Positions 23,601 through 38,600 of a stretch of 64,000 nucleotides of DNA are shown here, in pieces (the stretch's first letter is position 1; each line of letters opens with the position of its first letter). Location of the stretch: assembly GCA_963402885.1 (NCBI GenBank), contig OY727093.1, positions 7,079,501-7,143,500 of the forward strand, read 5' to 3'. The translations under genes were made by a program, and so were the position numbers. Below the pieces are notes generated by a model. The model searched no databases. It had not been told where the DNA came from and saw only the letters and a program-made list of their open reading frames with translations. The DNA comes from Antedon bifida (taxonomy: Eukaryota > Echinodermata > Crinoidea > Comatulida > Antedonidae).

Positions 23601-26600
23601 GGTCGATGGTCTTGTCTGATTTGCACTTTGACCTACTCTCGTAATGAGGATGTTTTATGATTGACTTTGTGGTATTCATCTTGTTTAAGAATGTGCTGTC
23701 TGAAACATCACCAGGGCGCAGGCACTCCTCATCCAGCATGGACAGGATTCCTACATTACTCTGCAGGGGAAAATAATTAAGATTAAATAAAAATATAATA
23801 AACTATCAAATACAACATTTATTTCCATTTAAAATAATTAAATTATAATTGTAATGGAGCTGTAGCTTGGTGGTTAACATGCTTGCCTTCCATTCCCAAG
23901 GTCCGGTGTTCAATCCTGACCTAGTGTCACGGTTGTAACTCCACTCCCTTTATAGTTTATAAGCACGATAAATTATAAAATAGTTTATCCATCCTGTAAT
24001 TGGTGAGTTACTCGCTGTTGAATGCATATGAAATAATAATAATAATTTAAAAAATTGCAATCTATTTTAGATTTTTTTTGTTTACTCTCATTGCCACATA
24101 TCATTAAAATAGGACATTATGCCATTGATTTTCTTAAAAATATGATATAATGTTTAAGCTAACCTTTTCAATTAGATCACATATTGCAATGTTATTAAAG
24201 AATTCAATGTTGGTCCATTCAATGCCTTCCACAATGTACTCTTCCTGTTCCTCCTTTAGCGTCAACTCAATAAAGATTTGTTGAAGCTTCTCATTGCAAT
24301 AATTGATTATGAACTGTTCAAACCCGTTTCCCTAAAGAAAAAAGTTATTTATGTTTTTCATCTCATTTCATATCATATCAAGGGATGCTTCTGAGATGAT
24401 ATTATCATCTTGGTATTGGTTGTAATGGATCTCTAATCATTATTTTGACAGGGCTGAGACGTAAAATCCATAAACCACACAAATTAGCAATATGTCCACT
24501 TAAAACCCAGAATAAGATTTTACCATGGTGTTCTATTGTACAACACAAATTGGTGACCAATATGGTAGAAAACGGCTGCAGAATGGTGCCAAGAAGCTAA
24601 CTGAACATGCAACATAACTAACCTCAAATATTTCAAATCCATAGATGTCCAGAACACCCATCACTTTCCTTCCGGAACCATCACGAACCTGATGAAAGAA
24701 GACGGAAATATTTAAAATACCATTATTTATTTTATACATATCGTTTGTAAAAAAAATTAATTGAAAACAAAGGAAATTCGGAAAGGCCCACTGAGATACT
24801 TTTTTTCCCACAAAAATTGTTCTCAGTGCACTGTACATTCAGTAAAATTATGAGTAGGGCAAAACTTTCAACTTAACAAGTCATACATATGATGGATATA
24901 ACTGGGTGGTTTGTTTCAAATTTGAAATCGCAAAAATCATTGAATGGACAGAAAAAGAAACTGCTATATAAAACATTACATGTGGGGGAATTTTTGGCTT
25001 GGTGGTTATAGTGCTTACAAGTTACATGAGAGATTAAGGTTCAAATCCTTTTGAATCCTATAATCTCTATCACATGCCAACACAAGAACTAGCATGCAAT
25101 AAGTTGATTGAATTATCTATTTTACTGATTTATTTGTGGGATAAACAAACACACTTTTATGTTCAACATTTCATAACTAGACTTAGCTAGCCTTGGTTGA
25201 CATAAGTGAAAAACAAAGCCAAGCGTGCTACCAAAGGATAAATGTAAGTGTTCACAACCAGGAAAATAATTATTTAAAAAAATTGCAAATGTGGTTCTTC
25301 ATTAATGATCACAAAATAATTCTGGAATTTACGTCCAAGTGACAATTATGGCAATATAGAATCCTTCTTCGAACATAGATTAAGGCACTACCATATTTGG
25401 CCATATCACGACCATATTTGGGCACATCAAACTACAGTAGTTTGATGGTGTATACAGAGCTTTAGGCCTTGGAACAATAACTAAAAGTACATAATGGTGA
25501 TGATGTGATGGACTTCAGGCATCTACAATACATGCATTTAAAAGTGTGATTTTTGGGATACAGTAGGTCAAAGGTGAAATAACCCATAGTTAAACAAGGT
25601 GAAAGGTCATTGTTGTGAATATATATTTATGTATGTGTGTATACCTTCTTCCTTGTATAAGACTGACAGGTAAAAAGATATATGAGGAAAAGTATTACAA
25701 TAATGATAAATGTATTATATTGTTTGAAGGTTTGCATGGCGAAATCAAATGTTGATATAAATTTTGCGGTACACGTATTTTAGTTCCGGAAAGAACTCAA
25801 CAGTTCTTTTCAGAACTAATATACGTGGTGTACTGCAAAATTTATATCAACAATGATAAATGTATGATACCAAATACAGTAGAATCTATATATATAAATT
25901 TAAAAATAATAATGTATGTATCTTAAACCAATCATGCAACTGTATTTATCTATTTATATTATGATGTCTATTTATAATTTATTTTACAATAAAAATTTGT
26001 TACCAAATTTATAGTGTAAGAAGCAAACACCATATTATATTATATAGCAGATATATCTTATCTATTTAATAAAATATAAGTATAAATAAATTAATATTAG
26101 ATTCTTCCACCATTTAATATATACGTACGTGCATACATTATGATTTTATAGTTACATAGCTTTTTCAATTGTTTTCCGTTATAGATGTTAATTGTATTAC
26201 CTTATATATATTATATTCATAGAATTATATATAATATTTATTTTTTTTATATATTATTATATCTCAAATATTAATGTTTTAATTTACCAAAGTAATATAT
26301 TATTAAACTATCATTATGTAATTATTAACACACCTGAGTGTATCCTTGCAATTTGATTGGTTAATTACACATCACATGTGGTTCGGTATTAGTTCTAACC
26401 TATTTATTCTCAAAATATTAAAGTTGTTATAAGTTAATAGGCATAGAGAAACTCTAACCCGCCCAGTGATATACTGGAAAATTTCAATTGTTATACTGAC
26501 CTGTTATATATAATATAATTGCTATGTTTATTACAATACAACTAAAAATACTAGTATTTTCATTACAAATTGTTTTATAAATGGGTTATTATATATATTT

Positions 26601-29600
26601 GTTGGATAATATTAGAGAACCAGATTAGAGTACCAAATTAGAGTATTTTTGTAATACCGGTACCTTCTTTTTTGCATTGTCTTTAGATTCCTGTGTTTAA
26701 AATAAATGAATTATTCAATGATTACTACTAAACTTGATTCTTTACAGGTTACAAGGTTGGGTTAATATTAAAGTTTGCTTAAAAAACAATAACAAATACA
26801 GAAAATAAAATAAAACAAGTTATAAGAGCAACTTATAAGATAATAGTACAGATGAACATATGAAAATTGAGTAAGTTCTTTAAGACTGGTTAGATAACTT
26901 ATGGAGGACAATAATGACACTTTCAATGACCATAAAATAATTACATATCTTTAAAAAAAAATATTTGTAAAAGACTAACATTTCTAAAGGAAAATGGGCA
27001 TCTTAAAAAGGTATTGAAAAATCTACAAATGAATTCAAGAGATTTCAATTGGGATACGAGGATGAGAAAGGGAAGACGAAATGGGAAATATATACAGTAT
27101 GTTAATAATAATCCACCAGTAAGTCTCTAAGGCTCTGTCTACACTAACAAACTTTATGTTACAAACAAATGTGATGTGCCCATAATTCATATCACTACCA
27201 TATTTAGGTACATCACACTTTTTTGTCAAACTAGTTTGATAGTGTAGACAGAGCTTAAGAAATGAATAATAATTATTTAGTAAATCACAAATTTCTTATT
27301 TTAAAAGCTTTCAAATTTCATTTATCAGAGAGATTTACAATTTGATCATTATGTCGTCTGAAAATGATGACGTTTATATAACTCATAAACATTTATTCTT
27401 TGTTTAGGTATAATAATCTGTACCAGTATTTTTATAATGGACATATATGGCAACAGCACTGAAGTACAAACAAGGGCTGTAATGAAATCTTCAACAATTT
27501 CATAAGCTTTGCTATGCTTGTATTTCCAACTGGAGTACTCAAATTGAGGTTGTGTTGTAGTTTTTAGGCTGAACAGTAAAAATTGGTGTAGCCAATACAT
27601 ACATTTAATAGCATTTGTTTAGCTTTTAAAAACAAGAAATTTACCATCTACTAAATAAGCTAAAACTAATCTGTTTGAGAATATTAGTATCGACAATATA
27701 TGTTAGGATGATAGATAATTACTACATAAAGAAAGAATTATAGTTATTTGTAAACATCTAAAAATGATATACAGACACACAAAAATATACACAAGTAAAA
27801 TAGCAACACAACATTGTGCTATACAAACTCTCACCTCCTATTTTGTAGCCAAGAAAATCCAGCATGAAAAGAATGAAAACATAAAAACAATAAAAACCAT
27901 AAAAAGAAATCGGCAATCAAGAAATAAATTAAATGTTAAACAACCATATTCTAATATTCCTTTTTTTTATATATTTATATAACTTTGTTAAATAATTAAT
28001 TTCATTTGTTTTTGGAAAAAAACAGAGAATTTCCAATTGAATGTAAAAAAATAAAACATTGAACAGTTTTAAAAAACCATACTAATCCATTATACTCCCA
28101 ATAGCCCAGTAGCCTATTGAATATAAAGATGTATTTTTTCTTAATGAAAATGAAAAAAAAACAATGCAACTCAAAGCCTCATGGTCAAAGTAAGCTCAAT
28201 TTAATTATTATGACCTTATTTTTGCCATTTTCAAGAGGTAATACATCTTTAAAATGTACATAAATAATTTATCACTATATATTAAAGAAAAAATAATGCC
28301 CAATTTGAATAATATAATATATATAAATTTTGTTGCATGAAAAAATGTCTCCAGCAGGATTCGAACCAGCATCGTATAATTGACAGGCTGAGCTTCATTC
28401 ATTACTTTCAAAGATTTGAAAACCACAGAGACATTGTTTTTATACAACAAACTCTAGTATATACGTACCCGTATACTGCTGTTGATCGTTTTGATAGCCC
28501 AGGTGAACAGTCGGTCGTAGATGGCCTTACAGAGGGCATCACGGGCATACGATGCTTGCGATGGCGTTAATGTTGTTGTAACCTTCTCACCCTTCTGTCC
28601 GATAGTCCGTTTAGTTAATGCATGAATCATGTCCTGTTGCGAGCATTCCAGCTGATCGCAAACGTCTAAAAGTTCTAAGAGACATAAATTACAATTCAGT
28701 ATAAAAATAAGATATATATTCAAATGGAAACCAAAATGTAAAATTCTGCATTATAGCACAGGATGTATTTGTTATACTTGCCAGTATAAAATTTTAGTTT
28801 TATAAATTATATTCCACTCCAAAATCAAATTTGAACCTCATGATCATATTTCCACTGCAGGTACATACATTTAACAGTGTTACATCAAGGCAATCTAACA
28901 ACAGGGCACTGAGCTAGCCTTGCCAAGGAACTCGTAACAGTCCTTTGATCTTATGTCTGGCTGCGAAAATACCAACAGTAGTTTACTATGGACATATTCC
29001 CTGTGACGTGCAGTGCCAGTTAAGGGGTGTGGAACTGATCGTGTTGCAACCACAGATAAACCCTTTCATCTCCAGAGCTCAGAATCTTGATTTCCTTGGT
29101 TACATATTCTGAAATCATCTTGCAGACTCGTTTTTGTTGTCACCTTTAACCTGTTACCTCACTGAAGGCAGTAAAGGACATTCAGAATTGATATAAACTA
29201 CATTAACAAATTGTAACTTACCATTTTCTCGTTGAATTTTGACTCCATCTGTTCCATTCATTGTATTGAAACTGTTAAATTCAACATTACCAAGCTTCAA
29301 TATACTACCTAGAAGTTTATAAACTGAAAGAATTTCCTCATCTGTAAAACCAAGAACTTGCATTGCTTTCTGTAGATAAATTGTATACAAAACAGTAAGC
29401 AATTTGTGCATTTAAGGATAATATTCACATTGGAGAAATCTTCTTGACTGTAACTTTATACATCAGGGTTCTAATTTCTATAATGTGTATCAGACAGTCT
29501 TTACAAAAGATGCCAATCTCGAAATGGATGTAATTCAAAATACAAATTTACTGTGTACTTTATTAGAATTTAAAAGAGCATCTGAATACCCACTGGCATT

Positions 29601-32600
29601 ATATTGTCCAGCTGGAAGGGTTACCCTGTAATATTTGAAGTCAATTTGGGGGTTTATATTGGAGAAATCATGTATAACTCTATATGTTTGATGAATCAGT
29701 GTTCTAATGTGTACCATCATTTTCTTTACTGTGTACTTTACTAGAATTTAAGAGGGCACATGAATATCAACTGGCATTATTTTGTCGAGCTGGAAGGGTT
29801 TACCCTGTAATATTTGAAGTAAATTTGATGAATTAGTGTTCTAGTGTGTACCAGACAGCCTTTAACAAAAGATGCCGATCTCGAAATAGAAGTATATTAC
29901 TATATTACAAATTTACTGTATTAGAATTTAAGAGGGCATCTGAATATCAACTGGCATTATATTGTCCAGCTGGAAGGGTTACCTTGTATATTAATAATTT
30001 CTTTCTAACCTGTGTAACTGCTAACTGCTCTTTGTCATTGATGTTCTCTATTTGTTGCGTTCCACTCTGATTCAAATAATGGTAATCATTTGGATTTCTG
30101 GTCAAATCTAACTCATCTGTGGGCAAAAATTAATACATTACTGCGTTTAAAAAAACCTGTGGTATTGTATGTGGAAATAGTGGCCTAGAGCTATAATACT
30201 TTGGCACCATCAGCATTGCCTTCCTCACCCACTCCAAACATTATATACCGGTTTGTTACTGTTAAATATAGTTCATAAATCCATACACCATGGTGGCAGA
30301 GTGTAGATCTTTTATGGTTAGTTTAGGTTATGTGTGCACATTTTGTTTAATACCACACAAAAGAACCAGAAAATTAGGATATATATTTCAATTAAAAACT
30401 CAATGAGGGTTTGTATTTAAGTTGAACAAAAGAATAATTGGATTTGAACTCAATTTATTTATGAAATATTTTAGAATAAATATATTAGAGATTGAAGAAA
30501 ATTAACCAACATACCATCCAAAAAGGAAAGCAACAAAAGATAAGAAAATTATTACTTATACAGTAAAGAACGAAAATAATAATAAAAAAAAAAATAAAGT
30601 ATAAATCATAAACATAATATTAATGTAAAGAAATACAGTATCATGACTAATTGTACATTTCAAATTTCACAAATGTTCAAGTTTGAATCTCGGTTGGGTA
30701 GCTTCTTCTCATTCTCCCAGATTTGTTCAAATCAGTATATCAGAAGGCAGTTTCGATTTGATCTTCTTAATTCACTTTTTTGAATTGTGGATTCTGGACC
30801 CAAAACAAGTATAATGAACAAAACAGCAATTTATTTTAAATGAGCATTTTAAAAAAGGTTGTAGTTGTAATTTCAACCTCTCCAACCCTCTGAATAATAG
30901 CAGAAACAATAACAAATAAACACTATTATAATAAAACACTAAAAAATATCTACATTTCTGTAACTAATGATAATTAATAGCAGAGAACAATCAAAAAGTG
31001 TACTAATCAGCTATTGTCAAATAATGATAGTGAAATCTTTATTGTACTCTATAAGCATGTAAAGTGACGCAAGATTTTAGCCTTTAAATATTACATAACA
31101 CGATAATGTATTAATACATATTTTGTGCTACACCTAAATATAACACAGTAGACAGGCCTTCTGTTTTAAGGCATAGTGCGAGCACACACCTAATACACAC
31201 AGAGAAAAGGTGATTGAGGTACAGAACACATTTGGTAAACTTCTACACACTAAGATATGACAAACAGCACAACGCTGAATGTGTCGAGGAGTACCATTCG
31301 AAGCACACCTGCAATTTTGAAATAACAAGGCCTAAGTAGGCCTAACATTTCTAGAATGCTGAAGCAAGCCAAAGACTACAGTATCAAGCCACCAAATGTC
31401 CCATCAACACCATTCCTTTTATCGCCTATTTAAATAAAATTTCATTCACATTGTCTACACACTATTGATTTATTTCAAATCCTTCTTCATAAATAATTCT
31501 ATAAAAAACTCAAATTATTACAGTTTAAATACTGTAATATCTACTACAGCATTTAACAAAAAACTATTCTATGATATGGATTCAAATACTACATTATGAA
31601 ATTAATTTAAAAGCATAACAGTATTAAGGCTTATTGTGACTAAACCTATGATTACATCTTGACGAAAGCTCGGGGAGACAAAGAGCAGAAAAAAGCATAA
31701 TAACCAAACAAAAGATATTCATAAAAAATGATATTTTGTCAATACACAACTACAGCGTACGCTTTGTAATTTTCTAATCTTTTTTAAATCAAGCATTTGA
31801 ATTTGAGCTAGATTATTTTGACATCGATTTTGAGTCAATTTGAAAAATACACACATACATTGAACTGATTTGATTAAGTTAAATCTAATTTAATTTAAAT
31901 ATGAATATTTGAGAATGAACAGTATAATTAAGGCCTATGTGTGATTTACAAACTGGGCGTGACCACTTATAATAGATAGTAAAATCCTATAATGAGTGTA
32001 AAATTTTAAAGTTTACGAAGCAATATGAATTATTGTGAAAAGTATGTTATGAATGTGTTATATATTATGAGTTAATTAATAAAACAAAAATGTAGACCAC
32101 AAATAATACTAATGTTAACAGAAAATGAACATCTTCTAAATGTATTTTGAAAATCGTTATGTAGCAAATAAAATGAACAATAAGGTAATGATTGTTTAAA
32201 GCACATATCTAAAATATAGCCTAGTAATTGTGAGGATGGAATTATGAATGAATAGTAGTAAGTACAGTGTAAGTGGTTTCATTTTTCTTTATATAATAGA
32301 GAATAAAACATGTTTATATCACAAGAACATTTATAAAAGCCCCATTTTGTTTTAGAAAAGCAGTAAAATAAACAACACAGCAATATAATTTAAATTATAT
32401 AGGTAAGTAACGGCAATTGAAATCAAAAGTAGAAACAAAATAAATATTTGATTTCTATTTTCAAACCCTGCAAATTTAGTACCAAATCATATTTAAAGAA
32501 TGTAGAAAATGTGTGAAGATGAAGTGCTGGACTTCTTTTGCGTGCTATAGCAGCAGATATGAATTACAGCGGACTTATCTCTTCATTAAAATTGTTTTGA

Positions 32601-35600
32601 GCACACTAGCCCATGATAGCAATCAATGTAAAAAAGAAAAATAGCAGAAAATGGATCCCAGCTGACACACGTTTACTGGTATGTTGTACTTACCCTCTGA
32701 AGAAAGGACAAGTGTACAATGAAAGAGAAAATAGACAAAAGGGATGGTCATAAAATATTTATATTCTTCAATCACTCAGAACAAAAAAACAGATGCATGT
32801 CATGAGTTTGCAATACAGAATTTATGGATTTTTGGGAAAGAAAATGGTTTAGAAATTTTGAAATAAGAAAGAGAGAAGTATAAAATAAATTAATATAAAC
32901 ATGTGACGATGTTTATCTATTTAAGATGCAGTGTATTTTAACATTTCAACATGGTTTGAAAGTTAGTGATGGTAGAGTACAGTATTTAATATACATTTGA
33001 ATTAAACAGTTAACGCTTTCCCATTAAAATGTTATATACTGTAATGAAGAATCTGTTTTAAACATCCTACATCATTAGCAAAGACAAGAATATGATATCA
33101 TCAAAGAAAAGTATTATGACATCATCAAAGAAAAGTATTATGACATCATCAAAGAAAAGTATTATGACATCATCAAAGAAAAGTATTATGACATCATCAA
33201 TGCCAATTGGTCAGACATAATTATTATAAATACAATCACATTTTTTATTAACTAAAACCTTCACAAAACAAAGAAAACTATGTTGATTAATCATCATATT
33301 CATGAAAAATAAAGTAAAACACATTTATCATAATACCTTTTTAGAACTTGGAAGTTGTTTAATGAGAAACAGACAAGAATAAATTATTATGGAATTAATT
33401 AAATATTATTATCTACATATTGTCTGACCTTAATGTAGTTAATCAGTCACCTGACTAATTTGCATATTGAGTCATACTTACTCATCAAAACATCTGGGGC
33501 ACCTGCCAGCAATTGATAGAAGATGTGAAAGTTCCTTTCTCCTGAAGCTTGTGTTACCACTCTGGACTTCTCTAGTAAATCTTCAAAACAATAAGTTGGT
33601 TTAATATATTTCAGTATGCGATTATAATTTTGTCCAACAGTAACTTTTTAATCAATTACATGATGGATAAACTATATCATACTTAAAAGTCTCATTTCAG
33701 GCTTAGAGAGTGGAGTAGAAACATGATTGAACCCGGGACCTTGGGATTTGAAGGCAAGCACATTACAGAGGGTTTAATGCACCACTAAAACAGATGGTGG
33801 GGTACCAATTTGTTTGCATATTAAGGTAGTTAAATATAATAAGACTTAAAATCAGTTTCACTATCTTAATGCATATAATATTAAAACGTGAGTATTCACA
33901 ACATATCTTTTATGACTCACTCATAAATGTTTTTTTTACGCATTGTCAATGATACCAGGAAAATATGAACAAACTCTACGCATGTACAAACATATATTCC
34001 CATTGTACGTGCAAGATTTGCGTACGAATATGGTGCTAGTATTTGTATACAGTATTACATTAACGGGACAGTTTCAAGAAGCAATGAGTCCCCTCATAGG
34101 TGTGACCTAGAATAGATTTTCCCCTCACTTAATTAATGGGAAAGTGTCCACTTAATATGGGTATCCCAAAAAAGGTTCTTTTTTTTTTTTATTTAGGATA
34201 CATTTCAAATAATCTTACAGTTTGTGATAACTCCACCCATTGGGTCTCCTTTGAAGTCAAATTCAATGTCCATATACTTTCCCTGAAAGAAAAAAAAAAT
34301 ACACAAGTGAAAATCCATAACCAATTTTGAACTTAATAAAGTCATTTACTGGTTTTTTTTCAATCATGAAAAGCAAACAATAAGAAATTAAGTGATCTTG
34401 TATTTTATTAATTCAATCCTATTGTAATTAATTCCGTCTTTGAAGTAGTTTGAGTTTAATCTCAAAATGTCTAGTAGGGATAACTTAACCTTGTCTTTAA
34501 ACATGGAAATTGTATATTTGATACTACATAGTCTTGCAGGCTTAATATCACTCCTTATTTAATCCAATAAAGCCATTTTGAGTGCTTATTTGAAAGTTAA
34601 GTGATTACCCATAAATCACATGTTAAAGAAGTAAAGGGGCTAAGTCTCCACACAAGTCTGTCAACGATCTAACTATTTTTAACAGAACATTTAACAATAT
34701 CAAAAGAATGTTATTGATTGATCACTTTATTTCAGAATAAATATTCCATATATACAACAAATACAGAACGGAAAATCACACTAAAATATGATTTTCTCCC
34801 ATTTAGTGAAGAGATTTGAAGATCATAACAGATAGTAGTAGAATAGTAGTAGACCTAACAGGATCAATATGTGAATGATATATCAATTAGTACATACATT
34901 CAGTAAATTAATTTATTTATAAGTTATACATAATGGGTAAATAAACAATACAATATCAATATTAAAGTGATAGCCAATCATAGCTAAGAGGCAGCAAGTA
35001 AAGGAAATACTGAACCAAACATTGAAAGGATAGCCAAGAAAAGCTATGAGACAGGGTAAAACAAATATTGAACAATTATTCTATGAAAATAAGATTATTA
35101 AATTAAAAAATGATATGCAAGCAGAAACAATATGTTTAGACGGGACGTTAGCCAAGCTAAACTTGCATTGGCTTGGCAAGTAGTACAGAAGCTTACAGTG
35201 TCACATAGATAAATCACACAAAACAACATCAATGGCACTTTTTAGCCTAGGGATAAAATGATATTCGTATTAAATGTACAATCTAATAACAAATTTCATA
35301 CATTAACTATTTTTCTTCCACAATGAAACATTTTAGAACCATGCAGGTGTGTTCATTCAAAATAAAAACTAGGCTATATTACTCAAAACCAGTAGGACAC
35401 GCTAGGCTGTGTTTTCTTAGGCCAAAGCAATACCGAGAGTTGTATACTACAGGCCTATATGTTGACATAGTTAGGCTACTAGCAGAGCAGTATCGATGCT
35501 GAATGGACACTACTTGTCCCTGTGGACCTTAATAGATGACAGAGTGCCATAGGTACTTTTTTTTAGATTCCTGATAAGCACATGGGTGACTAACCTAACG

Positions 35601-38600
35601 TTTTTTGCCTTATTAGTAGATGTTTAAATTAGAACTGATAATATAGGTATTGGATGGTTTTCAAGTTTCTATTGCGTGATCTATTTTAAATCTTGTCCAC
35701 TGCTGGTCAGCGATAACTGTCATTACCCTCTGTAACAAGCACTTCATGTACAATCTGTAACTAGATTGGCAATCCACATTCATCACAAACTAGAACGGTG
35801 CTCCGAGAGTGCATACCTCAGCCTACCGTAGAATTTCTCTACATAAGATTTCTCTCGAAAATATATATATTTTTTATTTTTGTGTCTAAAGCTGTGTGTG
35901 ATAATGGCTTATTTCACTAGTTTGGTTTTGAGTTTGGTGTAATGGTTATATAACCAGCCTTACACAGTTGTGGTCCCTGGTTCCATTCCTGCTGAGGATC
36001 TTTTTTTTCATCCTTATTATTCTTTATTATTAATAACATTTTAATTTTTTTTACTATGAACCTAACATTACGTTAAGATTGCTCAGTGCTAGATCATCGG
36101 CTTTTGAAAAATTGTCTCCATCTTTTAACACTAGCAGGTCTGAAAATAATAGTAAGTGGTCCAGAATTGGGATCCTTGTCCTGATTTCCTCCAAATTTAA
36201 TGGTAAATTCAAACTTTTAGAATTATCTCAGTAGGCATAATAAACATTTATACTTACAAATCGTGATGAGTTGTCGTTCCTATTTGTTTTTGCATTTCCA
36301 AAAGCTGTAAAGAAATTTTCAAAACCATTTTCTTTGTCAAATATATGTGTATAATATTGAATATATAAGAACAACACTAAAAGAATGATCTCATTTCTAG
36401 GGACAATAAAATTCATCTTGGAATTTTTGGGCAATTAAATAATGAAAACAATCTTGAGATTGAAACACGTAGGTATGAAAAATTCAAAGGTTTGACTTCA
36501 TAAATTTTATTAATTTCTGAATTTGAGTATCTTAAATTGTTATCAAATCTAATTTTGTTTCTTAAATGATATAATAAAAGACAATTTCATCATCACCACG
36601 TAAACAATCCACTTGTTACAGGCGTATCTTGTTTCGAGGCACGCAAGCATCGTTTCATTGATAACAAGTACATAATTGAGTTGTGAAATGAGACAACTGA
36701 ATGCTTAGCCCTTAGGCATGGAGGCTAAGATATCAGAAGTGGATATCCATCAGCTAATCACTGCTCAATTACCTACCGATTCAGGTAGATCACGCATCTT
36801 AGGCTGCCAATCTCAACAAGGCCAAAGGTTGCATGCAAAATCACACAACATTACCGTAACATATTACAATAATTGGGTATACTATGGTATCTTAGATATC
36901 AGCAGAGATATTGTGTATTGAACAGTTCATATTTTGATATCGTATTTCAAGGTAAAGTAGGCCAAATATTTATATAAGGTGAAACACATTTAAATTTAAG
37001 TAGAAAGTACTTATGGAGATACAGTATAAGCCCATGTTGAGATATAAACTAAACTTTTGTCCCATCCTGGTGTAGAGCTCAACCCACTACAGTATACTGT
37101 ATATTGTATACTGTTATAAGTCAACCCAATTTCACTTTCTAAAAACAATGTTTAAACATATAAAAACTTTTTTGAAAATAGAAACATGAAATGCTTGTAG
37201 ACAACCTATATTTTAAAGAGGCCACTGTTACTGCTCATTTCTACAAACAAATCTATAAATTAGCTCTTATCTTTGTCACTTTCAATGTTACGTCAAAACA
37301 ATCATCTTGATACTCCTTCACCTTGTCTAACTTACCTTCGAGCACCGGATTACTCTGAAGAAGCTGCTCTTTGACTGTATCCACATCCCTGCCCTTACCA
37401 CAAACTGCTGCGACATACTGCATAACAATCTTACTTGCCTCTGTCAAGATCAAGTCAAAATAGTGTTAAGCTCTGCACCCAAATATGGTAGTAATATGAC
37501 ATCATCATGTCCATATATGGGCACATCACATTTTTTTACACCTAAAGTTTGAGAGTGTAGACAGAGCTTTAACATACACAAAAATGCTAGACAAAGATCC
37601 GATTAAAATCGGAGTGGTTAAAACCAAATACAAGGATCCTCCATATGACAAGTGATTGCATTAAAAAAGTTACTGACCTGTTTTTCCTGCGCCAGACTCG
37701 CCGGAGATTATAACGCATTGATCACGGTTTTTGTCCCTCATTGCCCGGTATGCATCGTCTGTAATCGCGTATCTAAATGTTGAAAGTAATATCAAATTTG
37801 ATACAGTATGGACATTAATGACAATGTAGTTAGGAACTTATTTGCATGGGCGTTGAATGCAATTCAAGTATCAGGACTTTGTACCACAATCTAAATATTT
37901 TTCGATCGCACGCTTAACACAAACACACACACGTAAAAACCCTTCAGAGCAAATGAAAATTTGGTTTTCGTCTTGCTATGTTTGTGGTATCATTATGAGA
38001 TAGAAATAGTACATGTTATGTTAATAGAACATAATGTTATACTTACATATGGGGAGGTAACTCATACAAGTTCATTCCGCGATATTCACTAATATTATTT
38101 TGTGAAAACAAAGGCAGAGGTTTGTAGGGGTTCACTGATACTACAACTTTGCCAATATACGTCTGAAAAAAGGGAAAAAAATTGTTTTTAATTATACCAT
38201 AAAAGATATCATAAATCACCCAGCCTGAATCACCATCTTGTGGTCAATAGTTGAAAATCTTTATGTCAAAAATTTAGGCTTTTTTTAATTTTTAAATTAT
38301 TCTATAAAGCGATAATGCAATTTTTACCAGTCAATAACCTTTCATGTTACTGTACTTTTTGATATTTTACATACATGCAAATAAAATCTTTTAGCAGACA
38401 GTTATTTTTTATTGGTAGTTATCTGCTATTAACAAAACCTTTGAAACTTTATTATATAAAACAAACAATACATTGAGATCTTTATCTAGATAGTAGATAC
38501 TCACATATATCTCGTTTGCTTTGAATCTTTTTTGCAAGTTTTCAACAAACGCGTCTTCGGTCAATGGTTCAAGGAGGACGCAGTCACTGACTCCAATCAT

